Positions 7,208 through 16,138 of a stretch of DNA of 64,000 bases are shown piece by piece. The notes under the pieces were generated by a model, which had not been told where the DNA came from, did no database searches, and saw only the letters and a program-made list of their open reading frames with translations. Location of the stretch: NCBI RefSeq assembly GCF_900155985.1, contig NZ_FTMA01000001.1, positions 1,808,655-1,872,654 of the forward strand, read 5' to 3'. The DNA is from Maribacter ulvicola (lineage in GTDB: Bacteria; Bacteroidota; Bacteroidia; Flavobacteriales; Flavobacteriaceae). Made by a program: the position numbers and the translations under genes. Each line of letters opens with the position of its first letter. The first letter of the stretch is position 1.

Positions 7208-8431
7208 TTACTGATGTGCTGTTAACTCACAAATGCGTACAATGACTTCTACCGCTTTTTGCATACTTTCAACAGGTACATACTCATACTTACCATGAAA
7301 ATTATGTCCGCCGGCAAAAATGTTGGGGCAGGGTAAGCCCATGTAACTCAGTTGTGAGCCATCGGTTCCACCTCTTATAGGTTTAATAATTGGTTTTATG
7401 CCAATATCTTCCATTGCTTTCTTTGCCGTTTCTATAATATGAAAAACAGGTGTTACCTTTTCTTTCATATTAAAGTATTGATCATTTAATTCTAGATCAA
7501 TACAATGGTTGTACTCATGATTATATTTTTTGACAATATCCTGTATCAGTTCTTTTCGTTTGTTAAAATGCTTTAAATCGTGGTCCCTAATAATAAGTTC
7601 TACAGTTGCATTTTCAATCTCTCCATTAAAATGGTGTACATGAAAAAAGCCTTCTCTACCGCTGGTTTCCTCTGGTACTTCATGTTTTGGTAAATCACTT
7701 AAGATCTTATTTGCAATTAAAAGCGCATTTACCATTTTGCCTTTTGCGTAACCTGGGTGTACACTTTTTCCTTTTATGGTAATTTTAGCTCCCGCGGCAT
7801 TAAAATTTTCATATTCCAATTCGCCAATTTGGCTACCGTCCATAGTATAAGCCCATTCTGCACCAAACTTTTCTACATCAAATTTATGGGCACCACGACC
7901 AATTTCTTCGTCAGGGGTAAAACCAACTCTAACGGGACCGTGTTTAATTTTAGGGTTATTGATCAAATACTCCATAGCGGTTACAATCTCAGTTATACCG
8001 GCTTTGTCATCAGCGCCTAAAAGTGTGGTGCCATCTGTAGTAATTAGCGTCTGACCAATATATTGCAGTAAATCATCAAAATATGATGAAGATAAAATGA
8101 TGTCTTTCTCTTTGTTCAGTACAATATCTTTGCCGTCATAGTTTTTGATAATCTGCGGATTTACATTGCTGCCCGAAAAGTCTGGAGAGGTATCAAAATG
8201 GGAAATAAAACCAATGGTGGGTACTTCATGGTCAACATTAGAAGGTAATGTTGCCATGATGTAGGCATTGTTGTCTATAGTAACATCTGTCATGCCTATA
8301 GCACGTAATTCATCCACTAGTTTATGGGCTAAATTCCATTGTTTTTCAGTGCTTGGGGTGGTTTCTGATGAGGAATCGCTCTGCGTATCAATAGTAATAT
8401 AACTAATGAAACGGTCAATAATATGCTGCAT
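7208..8431 (-). CDS. pepT: Peptidase T (tripeptide aminopeptidase)
   Basis: A 407-residue M20B metallopeptidase, the usual PepT length. Zinc-site signatures are visible: 'GFISHFDTSPD' (His and Asp), 'LLGADDKAG' (bridging Asp), 'TPDEEIGRG' (catalytic Glu pair), 'YTMDGSQIGELEYENFNAA' region and 'IRGGTDGSQLSYMGLPCPNIFAGG' region (split by the dimerisation domain). PepT removes the N-terminal residue from tripeptides in the cytoplasm. It starts with ATG at 8431, and the 70 bp before the divergent next gene probably hold both promoters. Confidence 0.95.
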   Translation of the reverse strand: MQHIIDRFISYITIDTQSDSSSETTPSTEKQWNLAHKLVDELRAIGMTDVTIDNNAYIMATLPSNVDHEVPTIGFISHFDTSPDFSGSNVNPQIIKNYDGKDIVLNKEKDIILSSSYFDDLLQYIGQTLITTDGTTLLGADDKAGITEIVTAMEYLINNPKIKHGPVRVGFTPDEEIGRGAHKFDVEKFGAEWAYTMDGSQIGELEYENFNAAGAKITIKGKSVHPGYAKGKMVNALLIANKILSDLPKHEVPEETSGREGFFHVHHFNGEIENATVELIIRDHDLKHFNKRKELIQDIVKKYNHEYNHCIDLELNDQYFNMKEKVTPVFHIIETAKKAMEDIGIKPIIKPIRGGTDGSQLSYMGLPCPNIFAGGHNFHGKYEYVPVESMQKAVEVIVRICELTAHQ

Positions 8432-8500
8432 GCTAAATGGGTTTTATCAAAAATAAGCTTATATATTGTAAATTAGTAGACGTAAGATTCGATAAATTCT

Positions 8501-8953
8501 ATGACGATGAAATTTAGATATATAGTGTTGACGGTTTCTCTTTTACTTTTCGTAAAAATAAATGCACAGGCAGATTGTTTTCTTGGAGTTGGCGTCACAA
8601 GTGATACTATAATTTCAGATATTTTTCAATTGAACAAAATGCAGCATAAGAAATTAAAAAGTTATAGTGCAGAGTTGAAATATAGAAATGAGGTACTTAC
8701 TAATGAACTACAAAATGTAATGGATCGACATCCTCAAACTACTGTGTCGGAATTACGCCAGCTTGCAGATAAATATAAAGAAGTAATGGATAGCGTTAAT
8801 AGGGTTCAGGCCATGATTGACAAACGAATGTTGAGGTTGTTTAATATGAAGCAATATGAACTATATCAAAATTTGTGTAAAAAGGCGTATCGTTCTCCGT
8901 ATGTGGTAGTGCCAACCATATATGCAGATAGTATAATTGATGAAAACAGGTAA
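8501..8953 (+). CDS. Small secreted helical protein of unknown function
   Basis: A 150-residue protein with a clean signal peptide (residues 1-23, ending 'VKINAQA'). The mature part is predominantly helical and charged, with a long probable coiled coil at about residues 45-115 ('KLKSYSAELKYRNEVLTNEL' and 'LRQLADKYKEVMDSVNRV'). The layout recalls periplasmic Spy/CpxP-like chaperones, but the LTxxQ motif is not clear, so I do not assign it. Two Cys residues (mature 'DCFLG' and 'NLCKKAY') could form a disulphide. An alternative ATG lies at 8507. It precedes pyrD by 58 bp on the same strand. Confidence 0.65.
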   Translation: MTMKFRYIVLTVSLLLFVKINAQADCFLGVGVTSDTIISDIFQLNKMQHKKLKSYSAELKYRNEVLTNELQNVMDRHPQTTVSELRQLADKYKEVMDSVNRVQAMIDKRMLRLFNMKQYELYQNLCKKAYRSPYVVVPTIYADSIIDENR

Positions 8954-9011
8954 GGTAAAACTTAACTTTTTCATTTACAGTTTGTATTTTTACAGCTTCT
9001 AAAATATATAC

Positions 9012-10058
9012 ATGTACAGGCTAATTATCAGACCTATTTTATTTCTGCTAAATCCAGAAAAAGTTCATTACCTCAGTTTTTCAATCATCAAGTTTTTTTC
9101 TAAAATAGGACTATCGGGTCTTATAAAATCTATGTTCGTTGTGGAGGATGAACGTTTGGAACGTGAGCTTTTTGGTTTAACATTTAAAAACCCCGTTGGT
9201 TTGGCTGCCGGTTTTGATAAAAATGCAGTGTTGTTTAATGAGTTGTCTGACTTCGGGTTCGGATTTGTAGAAATAGGAACACTTACGCCAAAACCCCAAG
9301 ATGGCAATCCAAAGAAAAGATTATTCCGTTTAAAAGCTGATAAAGCTATTATTAATCGCATGGGCTTTAATAATCACGGTGTTTTTGAAGCTGTTGAGAA
9401 TTTAAAGAAAAACCATAAAGTACTTATAGGTGGTAATATTGGTAAGAACAAAGTGACGCCAAATAATGAAGCTATTAAAGATTACTTAATATGTTTTGAT
9501 GCATTGTTTGATCATGTAGATTACTTTGTAGTGAACGTTAGTTCACCAAACACTCCGGGTTTACGTGAACTACAAGATAAAGAACCATTGACGGCATTGT
9601 TAAATGAACTTCAGTTAGAGAATGCTAAACTAAGTGAACGTAAAGGAACAATTCGTAAACCTATTCTGTTAAAAATTGCGCCAGACCTTACTGATAGTCA
9701 ATTGTTAGATATTATCGATATAGTTAGCGATACTACCATTGATGGTGTTATAGCAACCAACACTACAATATCTAGGGAAAACTTAAAGTCTCATGCGCTT
9801 ATTACGGAAGAAGCTGGTGGATTAAGTGGCGCTCCATTAAAAGATAGAAGTACTGAAGTAATTCGTTTCTTAGCGGAAAAAAGTAATAAAGCATTTCCAA
9901 TAATTGGTGTTGGAGGTATTAATTCTGCGGAAGATGCTATAGAAAAATTAGAAGCTGGTGCAGATTTAATTCAACTATGGACAGGGTTTGTCTATGAAGG
10001 TCCGGGTTTGGTGAAGCAAATTAACAAGGCTCTTTTAGAAAAAAAAGTTACTGCTTAG
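9012..10058 (+). CDS. pyrD: Dihydroorotate dehydrogenase (quinone), class 2
   Basis: A 348-residue class 2 enzyme of pyrimidine synthesis that oxidises dihydroorotate to orotate with FMN and passes electrons to quinones at the inner membrane. The N-terminal hydrophobic helical pair (residues 1-45) is the membrane/quinone tunnel typical of class 2. FMN and substrate motifs include '[15 protein letters not shown]', 'NRMGFNNHG', '[12 protein letters not shown]' (catalytic Ser of class 2), 'ATNTT' and 'IGVGGI'. A strong hairpin follows the stop. Confidence 0.96.
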   Translation: MYRLIIRPILFLLNPEKVHYLSFSIIKFFSKIGLSGLIKSMFVVEDERLERELFGLTFKNPVGLAAGFDKNAVLFNELSDFGFGFVEIGTLTPKPQDGNPKKRLFRLKADKAIINRMGFNNHGVFEAVENLKKNHKVLIGGNIGKNKVTPNNEAIKDYLICFDALFDHVDYFVVNVSSPNTPGLRELQDKEPLTALLNELQLENAKLSERKGTIRKPILLKIAPDLTDSQLLDIIDIVSDTTIDGVIATNTTISRENLKSHALITEEAGGLSGAPLKDRSTEVIRFLAEKSNKAFPIIGVGGINSAEDAIEKLEAGADLIQLWTGFVYEGPGLVKQINKALLEKKVTA

Positions 10059-10080
10059 AAATAAAGGTATTGCCATAGAA

Positions 10081-10116
10081 AAAGCCCTTGCACAATGTGT
10101 ACAAGGGCTTTTATGT
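10081..10116. terminator. Intrinsic terminator between pyrD and the converging Dabb gene
   Basis: Stem AAAGCCCTTG / CAAGGGCTTT (10081-10090 with 10102-10111) extended inward by CAC/GTG, with a T-rich flank. It can serve both convergent genes. Confidence 0.78.
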
Positions 10117-10131
10117 TGAATAGCTATCTGC

Positions 10132-10542
10132 TTATTGTTTGGTCCAATAATCAATTACGAATACATCATCTAAATACGGCGACAATACGGCTCCAAAAGC
10201 TTTGTGGTCTGGGTGTGGTAAATAAATGGCACGATCTTCTTCGCTTTTAAATGTTAGAAAAAAAGCATGGGTAAACCCTTTGTCTAAGCCTTCTGGACTA
10301 TTGTTTAATCCCCATTCATATCCTTTAATTTGTTCAATTTTAGAAGGTAATGCACTAAAGGCATCTTCAACTTTTTTTATTTGAGCAGGAGTTGTTCCTT
10401 CCTTAAACTTAAAAAAAACGGTATGTCTTAACAGACTATCGCTTTGAATCATTGTGGTTGTTGTCATGTTTTCATCTGTCTTGGCAAAAGCGTTTGAGAC
10501 CAATGACATACTAATTAATAATAGAAGTACTTTAATTTTCAT
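10132..10542 (-). CDS. Exported Dabb (stress-responsive A/B barrel) domain protein
   Basis: A 136-residue protein. A signal peptide (residues 1-20, 'LLLLISMSLVSNAFA') precedes a single Dabb ferredoxin-like domain: 'LLRHTVFFKFKEGTT', 'GYEWGLNNSPEG' and 'KGFTHAFFLTFKSEEDRAIYL', ending 'HPDHKAFGAVLSPYLDDVFVIDY'. These domains are usually dimeric; cytoplasmic relatives include stress proteins and polyketide cyclases. The exported form is common in Bacteroidota, with unknown role. It is a lone gene divergent from the LysE gene. Confidence 0.86.
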   Translation of the reverse strand: MKIKVLLLLISMSLVSNAFAKTDENMTTTTMIQSDSLLRHTVFFKFKEGTTPAQIKKVEDAFSALPSKIEQIKGYEWGLNNSPEGLDKGFTHAFFLTFKSEEDRAIYLPHPDHKAFGAVLSPYLDDVFVIDYWTKQ

Positions 10543-10630
10543 AAGTAATGTTAATTTGAAACAAGATATTAAAAAATGGCGTAAATCATTGTATTTTGTA
10601 TTTTTGATGTTGAATTAAGTTTTTACTGAA

Positions 10631-11251
10631 TTGAACTACGACATCTTATTGGCTTTTACAATGGCAACATTGGTGCTGTCACTTTCACCAGGTCCTGATA
10701 ATATTTTTGTTCTCATACAAAGTATCACCAATGGAAAGAAGTTTGGATTAGCTGTGGTATTGGGATTAATGACGGGTTGTTTGGTACATACCTCATTATT
10801 GGCTTTCGGAGTTTCTGCGATTATTAAGAATAACCCTGCCATATTTACTTTTATTAAAATTTTTGGAGCTGCTTATTTAATGTATCTGGCTATCATGGTG
10901 TATAGAGGGGGAGATGCTATTTCTCTTGATGGTGGTACGAGGAATAAAAAGAGTATATCCAATTTATTTCGGCAGGGGTTTATTATGAATGTACTCAACC
11001 CAAAGGTAACTATTTTTTTTCTTGCCTTTTTTCCAGGTTTTTTGTTTTCAGATTCCTTAAGTCCTATAATTCAATTCTATATTCTTGGTTTTCTTTTTAT
11101 TTTAGTGTCAACTATCGTATTTGGCGGTATGGCATTGTTATCAGGGCAGATTTCAACTTTTTTGGTAGATAATAAGCGTACAGGATTGGTTTTGAAATGG
11201 GTTCAAATTATTGTCTTCATTGGTATTGCGATTTATTTATTTATAGGATAG
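10631..11251 (+). CDS. LysE/RhtB family amino-acid exporter
   Basis: A 206-residue membrane protein with the six-segment LysE layout. The family signature 'LSLSPGPDNIFVLIQS' is at residues 17-32, and 'GFIMNVLNPKVTIFFLAFFPGF' (around 114-135, with the 'NPK' element) follows. Family members export basic or neutral amino acids, homoserine and related molecules; the substrate is not readable here. The only plausible start is TTG at 10631, because the signature begins soon after. Confidence 0.9.
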   Translation: MNYDILLAFTMATLVLSLSPGPDNIFVLIQSITNGKKFGLAVVLGLMTGCLVHTSLLAFGVSAIIKNNPAIFTFIKIFGAAYLMYLAIMVYRGGDAISLDGGTRNKKSISNLFRQGFIMNVLNPKVTIFFLAFFPGFLFSDSLSPIIQFYILGFLFILVSTIVFGGMALLSGQISTFLVDNKRTGLVLKWVQIIVFIGIAIYLFIG

Positions 11252-11304
11252 TTTATTTAAAGTATTAATAGTAGATACTTGTTTAGAGTTCGTATTTTTA
11301 CGAA

Positions 11305-12174
11305 ATGTCTAATTCAAAGGTTAAAATAGTTGAATGTCCTAGAGATGCCATGCAAGGCATTAAGAAGTTTATACCCACAGATGAAAAGGTGAGGTATATA
11401 CAGTCTTTGTTAGGATGCGGATTTGATATGCTAGATTTTGGAAGCTTTGTTTCTCCAAAGGCCATACCACAGATGGTAGATACGGCTGAGGTATTATCTA
11501 AATTAGACTTGACAAAAACAGATTCTAAATTACTTTCAATAGTGGCAAATGTACGTGGAGCCAAAGATGCAGTTTCGCATTCTGAAATTGATTACCTAGG
11601 ATTTCCTTTTTCGATTTCAGAGAATTTTCAAATGCGAAATACCCATAAAACTATTGCGCAATCTGTAACAACCTTACAAGAGATTTTCAATTTGGCAGAT
11701 GCCGCGAACAAAGAAGTAGTAACCTATATTTCTATGGGTTTTGGTAACCCTTATGGAGATCCTTGGAATGTCGAAATTGTAGGGGAATGGACAGAAAAAC
11801 TAGCAAAAATGGGAGCCAATATTTTATCGCTTTCAGATACGGTAGGGTCTTCTGATCCAGAAACCATTTCATACCTGTTCTCAAACCTTATTCCTAAGTA
11901 CCCTGAAATCGAATTTGGGGCGCATTTGCATACAACACCGAGTAAATGGCATGAGAAAGTTGCTGCTGCGTACGAATCTGGTTGTAGACGTTTTGATGGG
12001 GCAATACAGGGTTTTGGCGGGTGTCCTATGGCTAAAGATGATTTAACAGGTAATATGCCTACAGAAAAAATGCTTTCTTATTTTACTTCAGAAAAAGTAA
12101 ATTATGGTGTTAATTGGATGGCATTTGAAGCAGCATATAATAAAGCTACTCAACTATTTAGCGCGTATCATTAA
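11305..12174 (+). CDS. Hydroxymethylglutaryl-CoA lyase
   Basis: A 289-residue TIM-barrel enzyme that splits HMG-CoA to acetoacetate and acetyl-CoA in leucine breakdown. 'VEIVECPRD'-type opening is seen here as 'VKIVECPRDAMQGI'. Metal and catalytic signatures include 'SLSDTVG', 'FGAHLHTTP' (His pair) and the active-site Cys loop 'GFGGCPMAKDDLTGN' (the G-x-GGCP motif). Length matches the family. It has its own upstream region with a TATTTTTA box close to the ATG. No other leucine catabolism genes are next to it. Confidence 0.93.
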   Translation: MSNSKVKIVECPRDAMQGIKKFIPTDEKVRYIQSLLGCGFDMLDFGSFVSPKAIPQMVDTAEVLSKLDLTKTDSKLLSIVANVRGAKDAVSHSEIDYLGFPFSISENFQMRNTHKTIAQSVTTLQEIFNLADAANKEVVTYISMGFGNPYGDPWNVEIVGEWTEKLAKMGANILSLSDTVGSSDPETISYLFSNLIPKYPEIEFGAHLHTTPSKWHEKVAAAYESGCRRFDGAIQGFGGCPMAKDDLTGNMPTEKMLSYFTSEKVNYGVNWMAFEAAYNKATQLFSAYH

Positions 12175-12243
12175 AAGAGCCTTCCGTAAGGTGGTCTAAA
12201 ATAAGACGAATATTACGTTTATTTAGATTTATTACAAATAAAC

Positions 12244-12274
12244 TTTGGTAATTCCTTTTTACGTTATAAATTTG
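12244..12274 (+). promoter_or_regulatory. Bacteroidota promoter before the porin/FMN operon
   Basis: TTTG at 12244-12247, a 19-base spacer and TAAATTTG at 12267-12274 match the Bacteroidota -33/-7 consensus. The porin ATG lies 46 bp further on. Confidence 0.65.
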
Positions 12275-12319
12275 CGATCCGTTAATAAAACGTTAACGGA
12301 TATTGTAAACTTATTGAAG

Positions 12320-13498
12320 ATGAAACACTTTTACCTAATAATATTACTTTTAGCTTTTCCATTTGTACATGCCCAAACAAAAACAGATTCTATTACCCTT
12401 GTGCCGCAGACACAGATAAATGCTGCGCAAAGATTGCTTTCTGGTAACTATGGTTCCGCTGTTACTGTTGGTGCGTATGCTGAAATGTTATACAATCAAC
12501 CAGAAGGAGATAATGGAGAGTTAGATGTTCAAAGAATGGTTTTACTTTTTGGATATCGTTTTAATGACAAAACACAATTTGTTACCGAAGTTGAGCTAGA
12601 GCATGTAAATGAAGTTTTTGTAGAACAAGCGTTTATTAATTATGCCGTAGGTAGCAATATTAGTTTACGCGGTGGTTTAATGTTGGTGCCAATGGGTATT
12701 GTGAATGAATTTCATGAACCAACAACTTTTAATGGTACAGAACGCCCAAGTATGGATAACGCTATAGTTCCTACAACTTGGCGTGAAATTGGAGTTGGGG
12801 TCGCTGGTAGGTTCAACGATATTAACTTGGGGTATCAGGCATATGTTTTTAACGGATTTAAATCTACGGAAGCAAATGGTGCCGGTGGGTTGTCTGGATT
12901 TTTAGGGGGGTCTAGCGGATTGCGTGGCGGTCGTCAAAAAGCAATTCAGTCTACGGTTGATAGTCCTACTTTATCTACTAAAATTGAATATTATGGTATT
13001 TCTGGTTTGCGTTTGGGTATGTCAACCTATTTCGGAAAAACACAGGCAGAAGATGATATTGAAACTTTAGACGGTGCAAATATAGGTATAGCCATGCTTG
13101 GTATAGATGCACGGTACGCCTATGATAGGTTTACGGCTAGGGGTCAATTTATTAATGCATCATTATCAGATACCGATGCATATAATACTGCTACAGGAAA
13201 AGATTTGGGTAGTGCGTTAAGAGGGTTTTATGTAGAAGGTGCTTATAATTTATTACCGATGGATAAAGAGCAAAAGTTATATGTGTTTACTAGGTATGAA
13301 GAATACGATACTCATGCAGGTACAGCAGGTAATCTGGTAAGGAATGATGCATATAATAGAACTGATGTAACTACAGGATTAACTTATCATCTTGCGCCAG
13401 GAGTTGTTTTAAAAGGTGATTATCAATTTAGAAGCAACGCTTCTGACGTTACTGATGTAAAAGACAGGCTTAATTTTGGTATCGGTGTTTGGTTTTAA
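12320..13498 (+). CDS. Outer-membrane porin-like beta-barrel protein
   Basis: A 392-residue exported protein. The ATG at 12320 begins a signal peptide ('KHFYLIILLLAFPFVHAQ', cut after about residue 20); an in-frame upstream extension would spoil it and overlap the promoter. The mature part alternates polar and aromatic residues in strand-like runs and ends in Phe ('LNFGIGVWF'), the usual C-terminus of an outer-membrane barrel. A region 'MGIVNEFHEPTTFNGTERP' resembles OprO/OprP-like porins of Bacteroidota. It heads an apparent operon with an FMN-binding and a membrane protein (23 bp gap, then 1-bp overlap). Substrate unknown. Confidence 0.78.
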   Translation: MKHFYLIILLLAFPFVHAQTKTDSITLVPQTQINAAQRLLSGNYGSAVTVGAYAEMLYNQPEGDNGELDVQRMVLLFGYRFNDKTQFVTEVELEHVNEVFVEQAFINYAVGSNISLRGGLMLVPMGIVNEFHEPTTFNGTERPSMDNAIVPTTWREIGVGVAGRFNDINLGYQAYVFNGFKSTEANGAGGLSGFLGGSSGLRGGRQKAIQSTVDSPTLSTKIEYYGISGLRLGMSTYFGKTQAEDDIETLDGANIGIAMLGIDARYAYDRFTARGQFINASLSDTDAYNTATGKDLGSALRGFYVEGAYNLLPMDKEQKLYVFTRYEEYDTHAGTAGNLVRNDAYNRTDVTTGLTYHLAPGVVLKGDYQFRSNASDVTDVKDRLNFGIGVWF

Positions 13499-13521
13499 TC
13501 AATTTACTATAGATTATATAG

Positions 13522-14058
13522 ATGAATAATAAGGTTCTAAGATTAATAGGTGTACTGTTCGTTGTAGCGGTAATGATGGGCTTTGGGATACCTAAGAATG
13601 TTCAAAAGAAGGTTGACAAGGCTGTTACATCGTACTTTGAAATAGAAGCTTTTACAATGCGGCCTATTACAGTACCTAGTTCGGTCAATATTAATTTACC
13701 TTGTAAGATTACAGGAGAAAATTTATTTCAATTATTTGATGGTCAAAGTCCTATTGGTTATATCTTTATTGAGCAAGCGCCAAGTAAAACAGCAAATTTT
13801 GACTATATGATTTTGATGGATGATAATTTTAAGATCCTTCATTCCAAAGTGCTTATTTATCGAGAGGAATATGGCGGGGAAATTGGAAGCAAACGATGGT
13901 TAAAACAATTTATAGGTAAAACACCAGGGGATAGGGTGGATCATAAAACAAATATAGATGGTATTGCCGGCGCAACAATTTCAGTGCGATCTATGACTAG
14001 TGCTATTGATAGTCTTTTGCAAACAGTTGCTATATTGCAGGCTAATAAAGTATTGTAA
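13522..14058 (+). CDS. FMN-binding domain protein (RnfG/NqrC-like, covalent flavin candidate)
   Basis: A 178-residue protein. One N-terminal hydrophobic segment (residues 5-22) would place the rest outside the cytoplasm. The C-terminal FMN-binding domain includes 'FDYMILMDDNFKILHSKVLIYREEYGGEIGSKRW' (about 93-126) and 'DGIAGATIS' at 146-154. The latter matches the ApbE flavinylation motif of NqrC/RnfG (DGxSGAT) with Ala in place of Ser before GAT; Thr152 would carry the FMN. It sits between a porin and a small membrane protein, suggesting an envelope redox module; that role is inference. Confidence 0.85.
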   Translation: MNNKVLRLIGVLFVVAVMMGFGIPKNVQKKVDKAVTSYFEIEAFTMRPITVPSSVNINLPCKITGENLFQLFDGQSPIGYIFIEQAPSKTANFDYMILMDDNFKILHSKVLIYREEYGGEIGSKRWLKQFIGKTPGDRVDHKTNIDGIAGATISVRSMTSAIDSLLQTVAILQANKVL

Positions 14059-14570
14059 TGGAAATTAATGGTTTGTTGTCTAAGCTGCCTAAGGGTATGC
14101 GTCTCTTTATAGGCACTTTTGTAATTGTACTATCCGTAGGTTTTTATACAGGGCTTTTGTTTGTTTCAGAAACGAGTACTACAAACCCCAAGGGTATAGA
14201 AGAAAATTATCTTGGCAATGAAGTAGATGAAGATGCCGAGATCATGAAATTTAAAAAAAGTGAAAGGCAAATGCTGACCATTGTGCACACCCATATACTC
14301 TCTATGTCATTAGTTTTTTTTCTTATAGGTGTGCTGGTGTGGTTGACCAACACCTCTATAAAGCTTAAACTTTTTTTAACTATTGAACCATTTTTGTCTG
14401 TTTTATTGACTTTTGGAGGTATTTATTTCTTGTGGTCAGGTGTAACTTGGTTTAAATATGTAATAATGTTTTCGGGGTTTTTAATGACTGCTACCTATTC
14501 AATATCTGCAATGTTGGTTTTGTATCAATTAACAGTATCAAAGAAACCAATGAATATCATTAACCAATAA
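14058..14570 (+). CDS. Four-segment membrane protein of the FMN operon
   Basis: A 170-residue protein with about four hydrophobic segments (near 14-36, 76-97, 105-125 and 131-155) and an acidic loop at 45-66. His77 and His79 ('VHTHILSMS') sit at the start of the second segment and could bind heme or a metal, but nothing in the sequence proves this. Its start overlaps the FMN-binding gene by one base (TAATG), showing translational coupling. I do not recognise the family. By context it could link a membrane electron donor to the FMN protein. Confidence 0.68.
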   Translation: MEINGLLSKLPKGMRLFIGTFVIVLSVGFYTGLLFVSETSTTNPKGIEENYLGNEVDEDAEIMKFKKSERQMLTIVHTHILSMSLVFFLIGVLVWLTNTSIKLKLFLTIEPFLSVLLTFGGIYFLWSGVTWFKYVIMFSGFLMTATYSISAMLVLYQLTVSKKPMNIINQ

Positions 14571-14577
14571 TATTCAC

Positions 14578-14585
14578 TATATTTG
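14578..14585 (+). promoter_or_regulatory. Candidate -7 box for guaB
   Basis: TATATTTG fits the Bacteroidota TAnnTTTG box and lies 25 bp before the guaB ATG. No clear -33 TTTG is seen at the usual distance. Confidence 0.45.
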
Positions 14586-14609
14586 CACGCAATTAAATTC
14601 TTAATTGCT

Positions 14610-16082
14610 ATGCAAGCCCACCAAAATAAAATTCTAGGAGAAGGTCTAACTTACGACGATGTATTATTAGTACCCGCTTATTCTGAAGTACTTCCAAGAG
14701 AAGTTAATATTCAGACAAAATTCACAAGAAATATTACAATAAACGTTCCTATCATATCTGCAGCGATGGATACGGTTACGGAGTCTAGAATGGCAATTGC
14801 CATGGCCCAGGAAGGTGGTATTGGCGTGTTGCACAAGAATATGACTATTGAGCAGCAAGCAATGAAAGTAAGAAAAGTTAAAAGGGCTGAAAGCGGAATG
14901 ATTTTAGATCCGGTTACACTACCTCTTAATTCTAAAGTGAAAGATGCCAAAGCCAATATGAAAGAATATAGCATTGGTGGTATTCCTATTGTTGATGCTG
15001 ATGGTAAATTGCTAGGTATCGTTACCAATAGAGATTTACGTTTCGAAAAAAATAATGAAAGATCAATTTCTGAGGTGATGACCTCTGAAAATTTGGTTAC
15101 TGCAGAGGAAGGTACTTCGCTGGCCGAAGCAGAGGATATTTTACAACAGCATAAAATTGAAAAGTTACCGGTGGTTACTAAAGATAATACTTTGGTAGGT
15201 CTAATTACTTTTAGAGATATTACCAAGTTAACGCAAAAACCTATCGCTAATAAAGATCAATATGGTCGTTTACGCGTTGCAGCGGCATTAGGTGTTACTG
15301 CCGATGCAGTCGATAGGGCAGAAGCTTTGGTCAATGCAGGTGTAGATGCTGTGGTTATTGATACCGCTCATGGTCATACAAAAGGCGTGGTTTCGGTATT
15401 GCAAGAAGTGAAAAATAAATTTCCTAACCTAGATGTTATCGTGGGTAACATTGCTACGGGTGAGGCGGCGAAATATTTGGTAGATGCCGGTGCAGATGCG
15501 GTTAAGGTTGGTATTGGTCCTGGTTCTATCTGTACTACTAGAGTGGTTGCAGGTGTTGGTTTTCCTCAATTTTCTGCAGTATTGGAAGTTTCAGCAGCTA
15601 TAAAAGGTTCAGGCGTTCCCGTCATTGCAGATGGCGGAATTCGTTACACAGGTGATATACCTAAGGCTATTGCCGCAGGTGCGGATACCGTAATGTTAGG
15701 TTCTCTTTTAGCAGGAACAAAAGAATCTCCGGGAGAAACAATTATTTATGAAGGTAGAAAATTTAAGTCTTACCGTGGCATGGGTTCTGTAGAAGCTATG
15801 AAACAAGGAAGTAAAGACCGGTATTTTCAAGATGTTGAAGATGATATCAAAAAGCTAGTACCAGAAGGAATTGTAGGTCGTGTGCCTTATAAAGGAGAAT
15901 TGTACGAAAGCATTCACCAGTTTATTGGAGGTTTAAAAGCAGGTATGGGATACTGTGGAGCCAAAGATATTGCCACATTACAGGATAATGGAAGGTTCGT
16001 GAAAATTACGGCTAGTGGTATTAATGAAAGCCACCCGCATGATGTAACCATTACAAAAGAAAGTCCTAATTATAGCAGATAG
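14610..16082 (+). CDS. guaB: IMP dehydrogenase
   Basis: A 490-residue enzyme that oxidises IMP to XMP, the committed step of GMP synthesis. The barrel opens with '[20 protein letters not shown]' and '[12 protein letters not shown]', then a CBS-domain pair at about residues 95-210, then the NAD/IMP site '[12 protein letters not shown]', the catalytic Cys loop '[13 protein letters not shown]', '[11 protein letters not shown]' and the flap '[10 protein letters not shown]'. The ATG at 14610 gives the standard N-terminus; the frame runs nine codons further up to a TTG inside the promoter. A terminator follows. Confidence 0.97.
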   Translation: MQAHQNKILGEGLTYDDVLLVPAYSEVLPREVNIQTKFTRNITINVPIISAAMDTVTESRMAIAMAQEGGIGVLHKNMTIEQQAMKVRKVKRAESGMILDPVTLPLNSKVKDAKANMKEYSIGGIPIVDADGKLLGIVTNRDLRFEKNNERSISEVMTSENLVTAEEGTSLAEAEDILQQHKIEKLPVVTKDNTLVGLITFRDITKLTQKPIANKDQYGRLRVAAALGVTADAVDRAEALVNAGVDAVVIDTAHGHTKGVVSVLQEVKNKFPNLDVIVGNIATGEAAKYLVDAGADAVKVGIGPGSICTTRVVAGVGFPQFSAVLEVSAAIKGSGVPVIADGGIRYTGDIPKAIAAGADTVMLGSLLAGTKESPGETIIYEGRKFKSYRGMGSVEAMKQGSKDRYFQDVEDDIKKLVPEGIVGRVPYKGELYESIHQFIGGLKAGMGYCGAKDIATLQDNGRFVKITASGINESHPHDVTITKESPNYSR

Positions 16083-16102
16083 AAATTCTAATAGTATATA
16101 CA

Positions 16103-16134
16103 AAAAAAGAGGTCTGTTAAGACCTCTTTTTTTA
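16103..16134. terminator. Intrinsic terminator between guaB and the M1 peptidase gene
   Basis: Perfect stem AAAAGAGGTC / GACCTCTTTT (16105-16114 with 16121-16130), flanked by A and T runs, so it can act on both strands. Confidence 0.85.
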
Positions 16135-16138
16135 TGCC

